Assembly: GCA_002221725.1 (NCBI GenBank)
Contig: NJFT01000021.1
Location: 1 to 64,000, forward strand
DNA length: 64,000 nt
Source: Scedosporium boydii
Lineage: Eukaryota > Ascomycota > Sordariomycetes > Microascales > Microascaceae
Direction of reading: 5' to 3'
This document shows positions 23,528-36,392 of the stretch, one piece after another. The notes beneath the pieces were generated by a model, which was not told where the DNA came from, did no database searches, and saw nothing but the letters and a program-made list of their open reading frames with translations. Within the stretch, counting starts at the first letter, position 1; every line of letters begins with the position of its first letter. The position numbers and the translations under genes were made by a program.

Positions 23528-26200
23528 TGTTACTATATTTAAGTAAAATAACTTTATAAAGAAATATTATAAAATTAAAAATATAAAATAAAAAGAAGTT
23601 ATTTTAAAACCTAGTTTTTAAAAAAAAACTAAAATATAGGCCTAGAAGAACTAAAATAGAAACCTAGCCTCTAGAAAAACTAGAATAGAAACTTAGTCTT
23701 TAAAAGAACTAAAATAGAAATACAGCTTCTAGAAGAACTAGAATAAGAAACCTAAAAATAACTTTCCGAGAACTGAAAATAAAAATAGAAATAAAGTTTA
23801 TAAGTAAACTTAAAATCCTATTTTTAATATAACTAAGAAATAAAAATAAAAATATAATATATTTAATAATAAAAACTTTTAAAATAATATATTTAATAAC
23901 GTAGGTACTTGAACGATATATTTGATAGCGTGTTCGAGTTCTAGGATATCTAAGAAGTAACGAAGTTACTTTTTAATTTTTTATAGGAAGAAATCGTTTA
24001 TATATAGACCTATATCCTCCCCCTTTTTTTCTAGCTTTAAAAATAGAAGAAATAGAAGAATAAGGACTATATAAATACTATTCTAATATAATTACTTTTT
24101 TATACCTTTTTTTCTACTTCTTTCTTTTCCTAAGAATTCTTAATAGTAAAAACCTATTCTTTTTACTTCTCTTTATAATCTTAAGAAGTTATAAGCCCAT
24201 TTTACTCTACTCCTTCTAAGTTATAATACTTTGCTCTTTATCTTTCTTTCTTTATGAAGAAAACTTTTTTATTTCTTTCTTTTATTATAAGAAAAACCTT
24301 TTTATTTCTTTTTATCTTTTTTTAACTTTTTTCTTTTCTTTTATAAAAAAAAGTAACGCTTTAAAAAAACTCTTCGAAAAATTCTTTAAAAAACCCTTTA
24401 AAATCCTTTAAAAATAGCTACTAAGTCGATTTTTCAACTTCCTAAACTTAAAAGAACTAAAAATTATTAGACTTAGAAGATTTAAGTTACTATATATACT
24501 TTATAAAAGAAAGATTATTTTTAACAATTAAAAACCTACCTATTAAAAGCTAATTAAGTAAAGATAATATAAAATATAAACAAGCTTTAGCTAAAATTTA
24601 AGTACTATATAATAATAGTCTACTTATATATATATAAAGTTTTAAGAATTTCTATATAGTATAAGAAAAATTAGAAAAACTTTATAATCTAAAAAGGTTT
24701 TTATTAAAATTTTTTATAATAAAAGAATTTTTTGATTTTACTATTAATTCTTTTAATAATATAGAAGAGTTTTTAAGTAAAGTTAAAGAAATCGATTTTA
24801 AATTAAAATTTAAAGAAATTAAATTACTTAAAAAAGTTATTATAACTTAAGTTTTATATAACTTAGATAATTCTTTTAAAGGATTTACTTCTAATATTAC
24901 TTAGAGTCTATGAAAAGACCTAAAACTATATACTTTTAAAACTCTTTTATCTAATATTATAGATAAAATAAAAAGAAAAGAAAATAATAAAAAAACTTTT
25001 TTTAATTAAAGAATATAAAGAAAAAAAAACTTAGAAATAAACTAAGGGAACTTTTTATAAAAACTATAAAAAAACAGGCTATATAGAGCCTAATTGCTAG
25101 TTTTTATTTCCTGTAAAAGCCCTAGCTTTATAAAATAAAACAAGAATTAAAAAAAATAAAAAGTAAAATAAAAAACCTTTTAAAAAGAAAGAGAAATAAG
25201 AAAAAGAAGAAAAAGAAGTCTTTAATTTTAATATAGAAAAAACTTCTAATTTTTTAGAAAATAAAGATTCTTCTATAGAAGAAATCCTGGTTTTTATAAC
25301 TAACTGAAAGAAAAATAGTTCTTTTAAAGCTATAAACTATAAAGAAATCTAAGAAACTAAAGAGTTAGCTATAGATATAGAGTAGAAAAACTGTTTAGAG
25401 GTAAAAATCTCTAAAAATATATCTATAAAATAAAAAACTAATAAAAACCTAGATAAAAACTAGTTTTATTCTAGATATAGTAGCTATAAGGTATATATTT
25501 TCAAATATAAAGGCTTTCTCTAATACAAGGCGCTGCTCTAAAAGGGTTATATAGAGTAATGCTAAAAAAAGAAATATTTTATTATATAGAGATATCTTAG
25601 TTTAGTGTTTAGATACTAAATATATAATATTATTAAAAAACTATTATTATATACCTAAATTAGGTATTAATCTAATTTTATAATTATAACTAAAAGAAAC
25701 TACTTTTATATTTAAAGAAGATATAGTTCTATTAGTTAATAATAAAAAAAAACTAACTATTAGAAATAAAATAGATAACTTATATTATCTAAAATTAAAA
25801 GTTTTTAAAAAACAAGATCAAAAAGATTATATATATATAACTAATATTAAAGAACTTATATATAGACGATTTGCCTATTGTAGAAATTATAGTCTAAACT
25901 AATTAAAAAATAATACTATTGGTCTAAATAATATAGACTTAAGAAATATAGATATTTGCGAAATATATTTAAAAGCAAATCTAAAAAATAAAATATATAA
26001 AAAATCCGAAAATAAAAATAAATATAATATACTAGAAAAAGTTTATAGTAATATTATAGGCCCTATAAGACCTATAGCTATATATAGACATAAGTATATA
26101 ATTACCTTTTTAGATAAAAAGTCGAAATTTTTAGAAATCGAACTTTTAAAAACAAAATTAGAAGTAGAGAGCTAACTTAGATAAGTTATTTAAACTTAAT
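23528..26200 (+). mobile_element. RIP-degraded Ty1/copia element with 5' LTR (LTR2 copy C 23528-24186)
   Basis: After the LTR the plus strand shows a copia gag-like region (about 24430-25000, KLKELKN..., then a Cys/His knuckle trace near 25075). A protease region is near 25440-25700. The GAG-pre-integrase and integrase N-terminus lie at about 25860-26160 (FAYCGNYSLNQLKNN, CEIYLKANLKNK, YSNIIGPIRPIAIYRHKYI). It is truncated at about 26200, so reverse transcriptase and the 3' LTR are absent. This assigns LTR2 to copia. Confidence 0.75.
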
Positions 26201-26545
26201 TTTAACTTTTAAAAGGAAGAAGTAAAATCTAGTTAGATAAAAGAAGAGAAATTATTTAGAGTAAGTTAAATATTAGTAGTCTTAGCTTAAAGTATATTTT
26301 ACTAAAAAATAGAAAGAGACTAGCTATAATAAGTTTTAGAAAAGCTTATCTTAGCTATAATAAGATCTATAAAATATAAAGAAACTAAATAGACTTTAAT
26401 CTTTAATAAAGTTAAATATTAAAAATATAAAAAGTTTTTTATAGAAAAATATTAAATAAAAAAGAGTTATATCTCCTTACTTATTAAATTTATATTATTA
26501 AAAGCTATAGTATAAAGATAAGTTACCTTTTAATATAAGGCTAAA
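26201..26545. other. Unidentified AT-rich remnant
   Basis: Stops in all frames, no domain trace. It lies between the broken copia element and an LTR3 fragment. Confidence 0.4.
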
Positions 26546-26820
26546 TGTTACGTTCCTAATACTAGGGAACTAGTTAATTAATAGATACTAGGTAGATATA
26601 GCTAGTATTAGGGTTATAGGAGCCTATTAGTAGTAAACAAGGTAATTAAGTAGTATTTACAATAATATAATATATATATAAGTATAAATTATAGCTATTA
26701 CTTATATTAACTACTAGAAAGTCTTAAAAGATAAACTAGATATATAGTAGAACCTATAGTTTATATAGACATTTTCCTTTTAAGCTCTTTTAGGTAATTA
26801 CTATTAAGAGGCTATAATTA
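26546..26820 (-). repeat. LTR3 fragment
   Basis: It starts with TGTTACGTTCCTAATACTAG and matches 15696-15960 with few changes. It loses similarity at about 26800. Confidence 0.65.
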
Positions 26821-26853
26821 CTACCTTTAATTATAATACTTACTATTATAATT

Positions 26854-27554
26854 TGTTACTATATTTAAGTAAAATATTATTATAAAAAATATTATTATAA
26901 AATTAAAAGATATAAAATAAAAAGAAGTTATTTTAAAAAAACTAGTTCTTAAAAGAACTGGAATAAAAAGGCCTGGAAGAACTAGAACGGAAACCCAGCC
27001 TCTAAAAGAACTGGAAGAACTAGAATAGAAACCTCTAGAAGAACTAGAATAGAAACCCAGCCTGTAGAAGAACTAGAATAAAAACTTGGCCTCCGAAAGA
27101 ACTAAAATAGAAACGTGGCTTCTAGAAGAACCGGAACAAGAAACCTAAAAATAACTTTCCGAGAACTAAGAAATAAAAATAAAAATATAACTGGAATAAG
27201 AAACTTAAAAATAACTTTCCGAGAACTAAGAAATAAAAATAAAAACATAATACGTTCAATGACGTAAGTACTTGAACGATGTGTTCGATGACGTGTTCGA
27301 GTTCTGGGGCATCTGAGAAGTAACGAAGTCACTTTTCGATCTTTCTATAGGAAGAAATCATCTATATATAAACCTATTTCCTCCCCCTTTCCTTCCAGCT
27401 TTAGAAATAGAGAAATAAGGACTATATAGATACTATTCTAATATAATTACTTCTTTATACCTTTATTTTCCCTTTCGTTTACTCCTTTTCCCCCTTAAGA
27501 ATTCCTAATAGTAAAAAAACTATTCTTCCTTTATTTCCTTTTATAACTTTAAGA
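26854..27554 (+). repeat. LTR2 copy D, solo LTR with target-site duplication
   Basis: Starts TGTTAC, ends CTTTAAGA, and is flanked by TAATT at 26849-26853 and 27555-27559. It carries a perfect-period 60-bp duplication at 27131-27250, CRE-like TGACGTAA at 27260-27267, a second TGACGTG at 27289-27295 and a TATATATA box near 27363. The open frame 27102-27332 minus is only the subrepeats read through. Confidence 0.8.
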
Positions 27555-27559
27555 TAATT

Positions 27560-30500
27560 ACTATAATTACTATTAGCAATTACTAAGTAGCTTAGCGATT
27601 ACTTTTATAAGTTATATATTTATATAGTAAGTATACCTACTTACTATATTCTATTATCTATTATTACTCTAGGCCTATATAAGGTTAGCTTATAATATAA
27701 TATCTTTCCTCCTTTAATCTTTATTTTTAAAGATTTATAAATAGACTACCTACTTATTAGTTACTTTCTTCTCTTATTTCTTCCTCCTCTATTTAATTAT
27801 AGCTAACTATATTAATTAGTAATAAAACTTTATTTACTTCTTATCTCTATACTTTTTACTATACTAAAGTAATTAAATAAGAGAGCTTTAAAATTATATT
27901 ATATTCTTTCTATAAGAGGAAGGAGTTAACTTATAAAATAGTTAAAGAGATATCTTATTATAGGGAGTATATCTATTACTAGTATTTATATAATACCTCT
28001 AAGGTAATAGTTTTATTTAGTATATTAGTTCTACTCTCCTAATCTATTACCTACTAACTTATAAGCTCTAGTATCTTAGATTAATATAAAGTAGTACTAC
28101 TTTAATAAAGAGGAGAAGGAGATTAAAAATCCCTCTATTAATTATAAAAAGCTCTTTTTAAAAAGCTAGTCTACTTATTTTATATCTAAAAATAAAAATA
28201 AATACTTTTAAAAAAGAAATTAAAAATAGTTTACTAAAGTATTAAGTTACTAGATAAACTAGAGGAGGTAGGGTACTAAGAGTCTAAGGCTATTATAGCT
28301 ATATAGTCTTCTAGTACTATAAATATAATCAATTAAAATTTAGTTAGACTATCTTTAGATCTTTAACTACTAGATCCTAAAATGCCTCTAGATTCTTCTA
28401 GTAGAATATAGTAAGAAGTTACTAGCTTTCTATTAAATATTTAATAGGCTCCTAAGTATTTTTATTTTTATTATAGTTTTTTTATTTAATTAAGTATTTT
28501 ATAACTCTCTTATAGTACTAAGAGTTAAGGATCCTTTCTACTTTAAAGATTTCTTCTTCTTAGGCCTTCATTTATATTAACTTTCTAAGGAGTATATCTT
28601 TATATACTAATTTAAGTAAGGCTATATAGAATACTAAGTAGTTATCTATACCTTCTAGTAGCTTAAGTTTATAGTTAACTTCTAAGACCTTATATTTAAC
28701 TAGGAAGGAGCCTAGTTTCTAGTAGTTAAGTTTATTACTTAATTATATAGTCTTAATTTAAGGGTCCCTTATTTCTAGCTTCTTCTAAAGTAGCTAAACC
28801 TTACTTTCCCTTTTAAAAGTTAGTTCCTCAATCTACGAAGTATTTCTAGTCTATATAATATTTTATATATTATTATATAAACTAGAGCTCTTCTATAAGC
28901 TACTTATATAGCTTTTTTATTTTATTAGTAATAATAATTACTTATTTTACCTATATTTTTACTCCTACTAGCTTAAATCTTACCTAGAGTTTAATACTAT
29001 AGTTTATATAAAATAATAATAGCTTTATACTTTCTAATATATTAATATTATAAGCTCTTTATACTAAAAATAATAAGGATACCTAGTTATTTTATTTCTA
29101 GTTAATATAATATTATAAATATAGCTTAAATATCTAGTTTATTTACTTAACTTACTTTTATATTTTTAAGTAGTATATAATAGAAAACTTATAATAAATT
29201 TCTATTTTATCTAATAGGCTCTACTAGAAGTATAAGATAAATACTCTACTTCTATCTAAGTTAATTTCTTTTAGTAAGTTATAGTTAACTACTACTATTT
29301 ATAAAAATAGCTTAGTAAATTATAATACTTTTATAGCTTTATTATAAGATATAAAATAAGTATATTTTATAAGTTTATTAATTATTACTATAATACTATT
29401 ATATTTTATTTTAGTAGCTAACTTTTTAAACTTAAGTAGCTTAATAATAAAGTTAATAGTAATCTTTTACTATAATATTTCTAATATTAATATAGGCTAT
29501 AGTTTCTTATATAGTTTATATTATAATACTTTATTTTATATATAATACTTATATATTTTAATTAAGTATTTGAAGCTTTTAAGACTATAGTTTATTTAAT
29601 AGTTTCTTTTAAAGATCTTAAGTATTTTTTTAAAGCTTAAGTAACTATATAGTAAGGATTTATATATTTCTTAAAAGATATAGCTAGTAAGGTCGCTAGT
29701 AACTATTAGTCTTCTATTTTAGTATTATAGGTGTCACGGGCCGACCTTTATACAGGCCCAGAAGCGGTGACGCGCGGCAGAACGAAAAAGCGTGGGCGGC
29801 CGGCGACACGTGCCCGGCGCCCAGGAAAGCGATCGGAGGAGAAGATCGATGATCGGCAGCGATCGCGGCCGCGATCACTACGATCATCTAGTGATCACTT
29901 CCGATCATTAGACAGACAACTCCGATCACCTTAGAGAACTTAGAAGAGGAAACAGCTATATAAGCTACAGGTTCCGCCATGTATCCAGTTTATCTTTCAA
30001 GACTCTCCAGTAGTCAATACAAGTAACATCTATACCCTACACTTGTATACGCACTCTCGATACCCATCATTGTAAATACTGCTCGACTGCCTCGCTTATC
30101 CTTAAATAGGTACCTGCTATCCCAGCACTCACCTATTCTATTGATTAGCCGGAATCCGAAGTGTTAGGATCATAATAATAGGCTATTTTATTTTCTTATA
30201 TTAGAATAGTTTAAAGAATTTTTATATTATAGGATTTTATAGCCTTCCTATTATTTCCTTATTTCCTTAAGTAGCTTCTAGTTCTACTTAATTTAATAAC
30301 TTATTATAACTTATTATAGGTTATCTTTATTATCTTAATATAGTACTATCTATACTTCTTTATATATTTTTTAGAAGTAGTTAGAGTATTAGCTAAAAGT
30401 ATCTATTTTTCTATTTTCTTTTCCTTTAATATATATAATTTAGAAGTTATATTTTAATAATTCTTCTACTTATTAAACTTATTATTAGTTAAGTTTTTTA

Positions 30501-30853
30501 GTTATTATAAACCCTATAAGGTTCTTATAGTTTAAGTAGGCTATAATAGAATATTTAATATTAACTAGGTAGTATCTCTATTCTTTAAAGACTTTAATAA
30601 TAGCTATAAATTCTTTATTAAATATAGTATATTATAATATTAGTTTATTAAGCTTTTTAAATATAAAAGCTATAAGTTAAATCTTATTATTTTTATTTTA
30701 TTATTTAAGCTAGGCTCTAATATTATAATCTAAAATATCTATTTTAATTTTAAATAATTTTATAAGATTAGCTTTAATAAATACTAGTTACTTACTTGTA
30801 GCTTACTTAGCTTCCTAAAATACTTTTTATTTTTTAAGTTCTTATTTAAAAGG
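27560..30853 (-). mobile_element. RIP-degraded Ty3/gypsy chromovirus, interrupted by a solo LTR
   Basis: A degenerate LTR end and polypurine complement (near 27705-27740) are followed on the minus strand by chromodomain (about 28560-28440), integrase (about 29500-28900) and RNase H (about 30700-30300). It is collinear with 16700-18850 of the neighbouring element. LTR1 sits inside at 29732-30177. The element is cut off at 30853 by an inverted LTR2. Confidence 0.75.
29732..30177 (+). repeat. LTR1 solo LTR (446 bp), well preserved, 5-bp target duplication
   Basis: Starts TGTCACGGGCCGACC, ends GGATCATAATA, with ATAGG on both sides (29727-29731 and 30178-30182). The uninterrupted target can be read in the sister gypsy copy near 18170 (CTATAGGCTATTTT). 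It contains a perfect 16-bp palindrome GATCGCGGCCGCGATC at 29861-29876 and about ten GATC sites in 110 bp. Base composition is near normal inside an AT-rich host. Confidence 0.9.
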
Positions 30854-31493
30854 TCTTAAAGTTATAAAGGAAAATAAAAGAGAAATAGTTTTTTACTATT
30901 AGAAATTCTTAAAAAAAGAAAGAAGTAAAAAAAAAGAAAATAAAGGTATAAAGAAGTAATTATATTAGAATAGTACTTATATAGTCCCTATTCTTCTATT
31001 TCTAAAGCTAAAAGGAAAGGGGGAGGAAACAGGTCTATATATAGACGATTTCTTCCTATAAAAGAATCGAAAAGTAACTTTGTTACTTTTCAGATGCCCC
31101 AGAACTCGAACACGTTATTAAACACATCGTTCGAGTACCTACGTCATCAAACATATTATATTTTTGTTTTTATTTCTTAGTTCTCGGAAAGTTATTTTTA
31201 GGTTTCTTATTCTAGTTCTTCTAGAAGCTACGTTTCTATTTCGGTTCTTTCAGAGGCCAAGTTTCTATTCTAGTTCTTCTAGAGGCTGGGTTTCTATTTT
31301 AGTTCTTCTAAAGGTTTCTGTTCTAGTTCTTCTAGTTCTTTTAAAGGCTAGGTTTCTATTTTAAGTCTTTTAAGCCTTTATTTTAATTCTTTTTTTTTTA
31401 AAAAACTAGTTTTTAGAATAACTTCTTTTTATTTTATATTTTTTAATTTTATAATATTTCTTTATAATATTATTTTACTTAAATATAGTAATA
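30854..31493 (-). repeat. LTR2 copy E, inverted
   Basis: The left end TCTTAAAG and right end CTTAAATATAGTAATA are the reverse complements of the LTR2 ends. Subrepeats, hairpin and TATA-like element are all present in reverse. No matching flanking duplication. Confidence 0.75.
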
Positions 31494-31828
31494 TTATCGA
31501 ATATATTATATTTTTATTTTTATTTCTTAGTTATATTAAAAATAAGTTTTTAAGTTTACTAGTAAACTTTATTTCTATTTTTATTTTTAGTTCTCGGAAA
31601 GTTATTTTTAGGTTTCTTATTCTAGTTCTTCTGGAAGCTATATTTTTATTTCCGTTCTTTTAGAGACTAAGTTTTTATTTTAGTTTTTTTAAAGGCTAAG
31701 TTTTTATTCTAGTTCTTTTAGGCTTATATTCTAGTTCTTTTAAGAACTAGTTTTTAAAATAACTTCTTTTTATTTATATTTTTAATTTTATAATAATTTT
31801 TTATAAAGTTATTTTACTTAAATATAAT
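31494..31828 (-). repeat. LTR2 copy F, partial, inverted
   Basis: Repeats the outer part of LTR2 (from the TTATTTTTAG segment to the ACTTAAATATAATA end), directly after copy E. It shares with copy C an extra segment containing AAGTTTACTAGTAAACTTTA-like sequence. Confidence 0.6.
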
Positions 31829-32137
31829 AATAATATATAAATATAAGTTATAGTTATTACTTATATTAACTATTAAAGAGTTTAAAGAAATATATTAGAT
31901 ATAAAAAGATATTTATAGCTTATATAGACCTTTCCTCTATCTATTTTTAATACTAGATTTCTCATTCTACTAATTAGTCGGTCCCTAACTAACTAGCTAG
32001 TTAGATTCTTTCTATTTAATTATTAATTAGTCGGTCTGCGTCTGTCTGATCACGGTTCCTATATTATATATCTTTCTACTATTTTTACTATTCCTCACCG
32101 CCTCTCCTATAGCTTATATAGCGGCCAGGTCGTGACA
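31829..32137 (-). repeat. LTR3 fragment with intact outer end
   Basis: Matches 15830-16137. The outer end is unusually well preserved (GGCCAGGTCGTGACA at 32123-32137), so on the minus strand it begins TGTCACGACCTGGCC. Its inner part is missing. Confidence 0.65.
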
Positions 32138-32142
32138 AGAGA

Positions 32143-32450
32143 TAACTATCTTCTTAAGTAGTATATATACTAGTTATTTTTAAAATAAAGAAAATATCTT
32201 TATTAAAGTAGAAGCTAAAAAATTATAATAATATTATTTATAAATAATAAGAAAACTTAGTTAAAGATAGGCTTTTTTATATAATTATAAGTTAAAGAAT
32301 ATTTAAAGTCTAGTTATAAAAGTAATAAATTTTAATTATAGAATTACTAGTAAGACTTAAGCTTAGAAAATAATTTTAAATTATTTTTAAGCTTCTTTTT
32401 TTTTATTTCTTAAAAGCTTTACTAGTTCTTTAGCTATCTATAGCCTATTT
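32143..32450 (-). repeat. Repeat X, copy 1 (inverted relative to copies 2 and 3)
   Basis: The reverse complement matches 33282-33495 and 36890-37054, sharing ATTACTAGTAAGACTT-like and CTTATAATTATAT cores. AT-rich, function unknown. Confidence 0.6.
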
Positions 32451-32920
32451 TCAGGTTATATAATTACTTTATACTTAGCTCTTAGCTAAACTAATCGCTT
32501 TTATTACTTCTTCTATAAAGCTAATAATACTTTTAATCTAGTTATAGTATATTTAGAGTTCTTACTAAACTTTTTTATAACCTATTCTATAATACCCTTT
32601 AGCAGCTATAGAGCTTACCTTTAAGTATATTTCGAGTCCTCTCTAGTAGCACTCTTTATATTTTATATATTTCTTATACTATAAAATATATATATATATA
32701 TAGAATAGTTTTTATAATATATATAATAATTAAGTACTTTACTTTTTAGCTAAAAAATATACTTATAAAAAATTAAATAAAATAAATAAAATAAAAAAGA
32801 AGATTTAATAATAAAAGTAATTAAAACTATTATTAAAAAAAGTAAAGTAAAGTAATTGAAAAGTAATTAGTTTAATTAAAAATAGAAAGTAAAGTAATTA
32901 TATAACTAGTAAGTATAATA
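32451..32920. other. AT-rich spacer, nothing recognised
   Basis: Contains a short (AT)n run near 32690 and no coding trace. Confidence 0.4.
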
Positions 32921-33264
32921 AATATAAAAAAGTTTTAATTAATTACTAAAAACTAACTAAGATTTTAAAATCTAATTACTAATCTTATAATTAGTAATAT
33001 AAAGTAAAAAGTATTTATTATATTAATTTAATAATTAAAATAATAAAAAAAAATTCTTTTTTATAAAATTTAATAACTTTTAAAGTAATATATTTATATA
33101 ATATAATTAAATTTATAAAAGAGAAAAAAAATTTTTTTTATTATTTTAATTATTAAATTAATATAATAGATACTTTTTACTTTATATTACTAATAATAGA
33201 ATTAGTAATTAGAATTTAAAATCTTAGTTAGTTTTTAATAAGTAATTAAAACTTTTTTTTATTT
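32921..33264. repeat. Foldback (MITE-like) element with ~140-bp inverted arms
   Basis: The left arm (about 32921-33062) and right arm (about 33118-33264) are reverse complements with few mismatches. For example AAAACTAACTAAGATTTTAA is in the left arm and its complement lies near 33220 in the right arm. The central spacer is about 55 bp. No open frame. It lies between oppositely oriented copies of repeat X. Confidence 0.75.
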
Positions 33265-33281
33265 AATTATAGATTATAGAT

Positions 33282-33495
33282 AACTAAAGAAATAATAAAA
33301 CTTTAAAAAAAAAAAAAAAAAGCTTAAATATAAATTAAGCTTATTTTCTAAGCTAAAGTCTTACTAGTAATTTTATAATTAAAATTTATTACCTTTATAA
33401 TTAGACTTTAATAATTTTTTAACTTATAATTATATAAAGAAGTTTATTTTTAATTAAGTTTTCTTATTACTTATAAGTAATATTATTATAAGAGG
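33282..33495 (+). repeat. Repeat X, copy 2
   Basis: Contains TTACTAGTAATTTTATAATT and the uninterrupted junction AAGAAGTTTATTTTTAATTA, which shows where copy 3 was split by the insertion at about 37055. Confidence 0.65.
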
Positions 33496-34050
33496 TAAAC
33501 TAAGAAAAAAGTATTATTATTAAAATATTATTATTTAATAAAATTATTTTATTTTTAGTTTATTATTTTATAAGAGATTTATAAAAATAGAAAAAAAATA
33601 TAATAAAAATTAAAAAAATAAAAGTATTAAAAATAATATAAAATATATATAATAATTAATAATAAAGACTATATTATAATTAATATTAGAAATTTTAAAA
33701 AGAAAAATAAATTTAAAAGTAATATAATAAGTTATTAATAATAATAGTTTATAAGAAAAAGAAAAGTATATATTATATAAATAATAAAAATAAATAATAA
33801 TATTAATAATTATTAAAATTAATTATTATTAATTTTTACTAAAATTAAAACTTTTATAGTTATAATTAACTTTTTTTAATTATAATTTACTAAAACTTAA
33901 TTTTATAAATATTAATATAATTAATATTTACTATAATTAATAAAATATATTTTTAGCTTTAATAAAATTATAATTATAAAATATTTATTATAATATAAAA
34001 CTTAAGACTATATATTTTATTAAAACCTTTTAAAGAAAAAGATAAATTAC
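33496..34050. other. AT-rich DNA, nothing recognised
   Basis: More than 85% AT with stops in every frame. Confidence 0.4.
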
Positions 34051-34672
34051 TATTACTATATTTAAGTAAAATAATATTATAAAGAAAAAGATATAAAATA
34101 AAAAAAAGTTACTTTAAAAACTAGTTCTTAAAAGAACTAGAATAAAGGCCTAGAAGAACTAGAATAGAAACCTAGCCTCTAGAAGAACTAGAAGAACTAG
34201 AATAAAAACCTCTAGAAGAACTGGAATAGAAACTCAGCCTCTGGAAGAACTAGAATAGAAACTTAGCTTCTAAAAGAACCGAAATAGAAACGTGGCTTCT
34301 AGAAGAACCGAAACAAGAAACCAAAAAATAACTTTTCGAGAACTAAGAAATAAAAATAAAAATATAATATATTCGATAACGTAAGTACTCGAACGATGTA
34401 TTCGATAATGTATTCAAGCTCTAGAGCATCTAAGAAGTAACGAAGTCACTTTTCGATCTTTTTATAGAAAGAAATCGTTTATATATAGACCTCTTTCCTC
34501 CCTCTCCTTTCCTTCTAGCTTTAGAAATAGAAGAATAAAGACTATATAGATACTTTTCTAATATAATTACTTCTTTATATCTTTATTTTCTTTTTTTTTT
34601 ACTTTTTTCTTTCCTTAAAAAGTTTTTAATAATAAAAAACTATTTTTTTTATTTTCCTTTATAACCTTAAGA
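34051..34672 (+). repeat. LTR2 copy G
   Basis: From TATTACTATATTTAAG to ATAACCTTAAGA with all internal landmarks. The flanks ATTAC (34046-34050) and ACTAC (34673-34677) differ by one transition and may be an old target duplication. Confidence 0.7.
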
Positions 34673-36392
34673 ACTACTATATTATTATAATAATATTATT
34701 ATATTTAAAAAATATATATTCTATAATTATATAAAAGATATTTTTACTATAATATATAATAGTAAATAATATATAAAATAAATTTAAATATTAAAAGAAT
34801 TATATAAATTTTATATAATATATAAAGTTAATAAAATTTAAAAATATATTATATAATATATTAATTACTATATTAATAAACTAAATAGAAGTTTATTAAA
34901 TAGTAAAATAAGATATATATAAATTATTTTTATTTTATTTTTTAATATTATTATAAATTTTATTACTAATATATTAAATATTTTTATTAAAAGAATATAT
35001 TAAATATTATTAAACTATTATATATTTAATTTAATATTAATAGTAAATTATATTTTTAATAAAAAAATAATATTAAGTTTATATAATAAAAAATATAAAG
35101 TTAAAAATTAAACTTTTATATTATTAAAAATAATTCTATTATATAATTAAAAATTATAAAAAAAATAATTAATAATAACATTTAAAATTTAAAATTAAAA
35201 TTTAATAATTATTATCTAACTTTACTTAAATAAACTTTTTTTATAATAATAAATTAATAAAATATTTAAAAAGAAGATCTAAATAATAAAGATAATATTA
35301 TACTATTTTTTTTTAAATACTTTTAAAGAATTAGATAAATATTTTATTAATCTTATAATTTAATATAAATAATATATATTTTACTTTAATTAAATATAGT
35401 TTAAATAAACTAATATATAAATTTAAACTATTATTATTATTTATAGTTATTATAATAATAATAAAAATTTTAAAAATTAAAATTTAAAAATATTAGATTT
35501 TATTTATAGAACTTATTAAAGAAAGTATAAATATTAATTAATATTATTAAATTATTTTTAAATTATAATAAAATAAAAATCTAAATTAGTAAAATTTAAA
35601 AAGAAAATATAATTTATTTAAAATTATAAAATAAATATTATTTATTAAAAAAACTAAAGAAAAAAAAAATAATTTCTAATAAAAGCTATTTTTTTTAAAA
35701 AAGAATATTACTAAAGTATAAGAGCTTATAATAAAACTAAATTTTCTAATAAAATAAAAGTTTACTTTATAATAAATATTTTTTATATTTAAAAATAAAG
35801 AAAAAATATAAACTTATATTAATAAAAAGAACTATTATTAATACTTATTATAATAAAAATAATTATTAACTATTAAATATTTTATTAAATATATTTATTT
35901 AAGAAAAAGTATTTAATTAAATAAAAAGAATATATAATAAAAGATAATTAATAAATTAAAATAATTAACTTAAAAATTTTTATTAATAAATTTATTAAAG
36001 ATTATAAAAAGTTAATAAAAAAATATATTAATAATTTTTATAAGTTAATAAAATTAATATAAAAAAATAATAAATACTATCTTTAACTAAAAAATAGTTT
36101 CCTTTATAAAATTTATAAAACTATATTTATTAGTTTTTTTCTTTATTATATTTATTAAAATTAAAAATAATATTTATTTATATTACTATCTTTACTTATA
36201 TTTAATATAAAAAAAAGTTCTAATATTAAATAAATTAAATAATTAATTATTATAATAACTTATAAGAAATTATCTTTTAAAAGCTTAAAAAGTTTTAAAA
36301 GTTATTATAACTATTATAACTTTCTAATAATATTTTTTTTAATTAAATAATAATTTTTATATTTTTTTAAATAAGTACTATTAAATAAAATA
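34673..36392. other. AT-rich DNA, nothing recognised
   Basis: Probably heavily RIP-mutated transposon; no domain could be read on either strand. Confidence 0.4.

Noticed and set aside
27102..27332. Hydrophobic repeat protein (also 31164-31364)
   Set aside because: Both are the LTR2 subrepeats read through; repeated FLFLSSRKVIF comes from the AT-rich TTATTTCTTAG segment.
29731..29934. 67-codon basic open frame
   Set aside because: It lies wholly within the LTR1 solo LTR and depends on its GC-rich palindromes.
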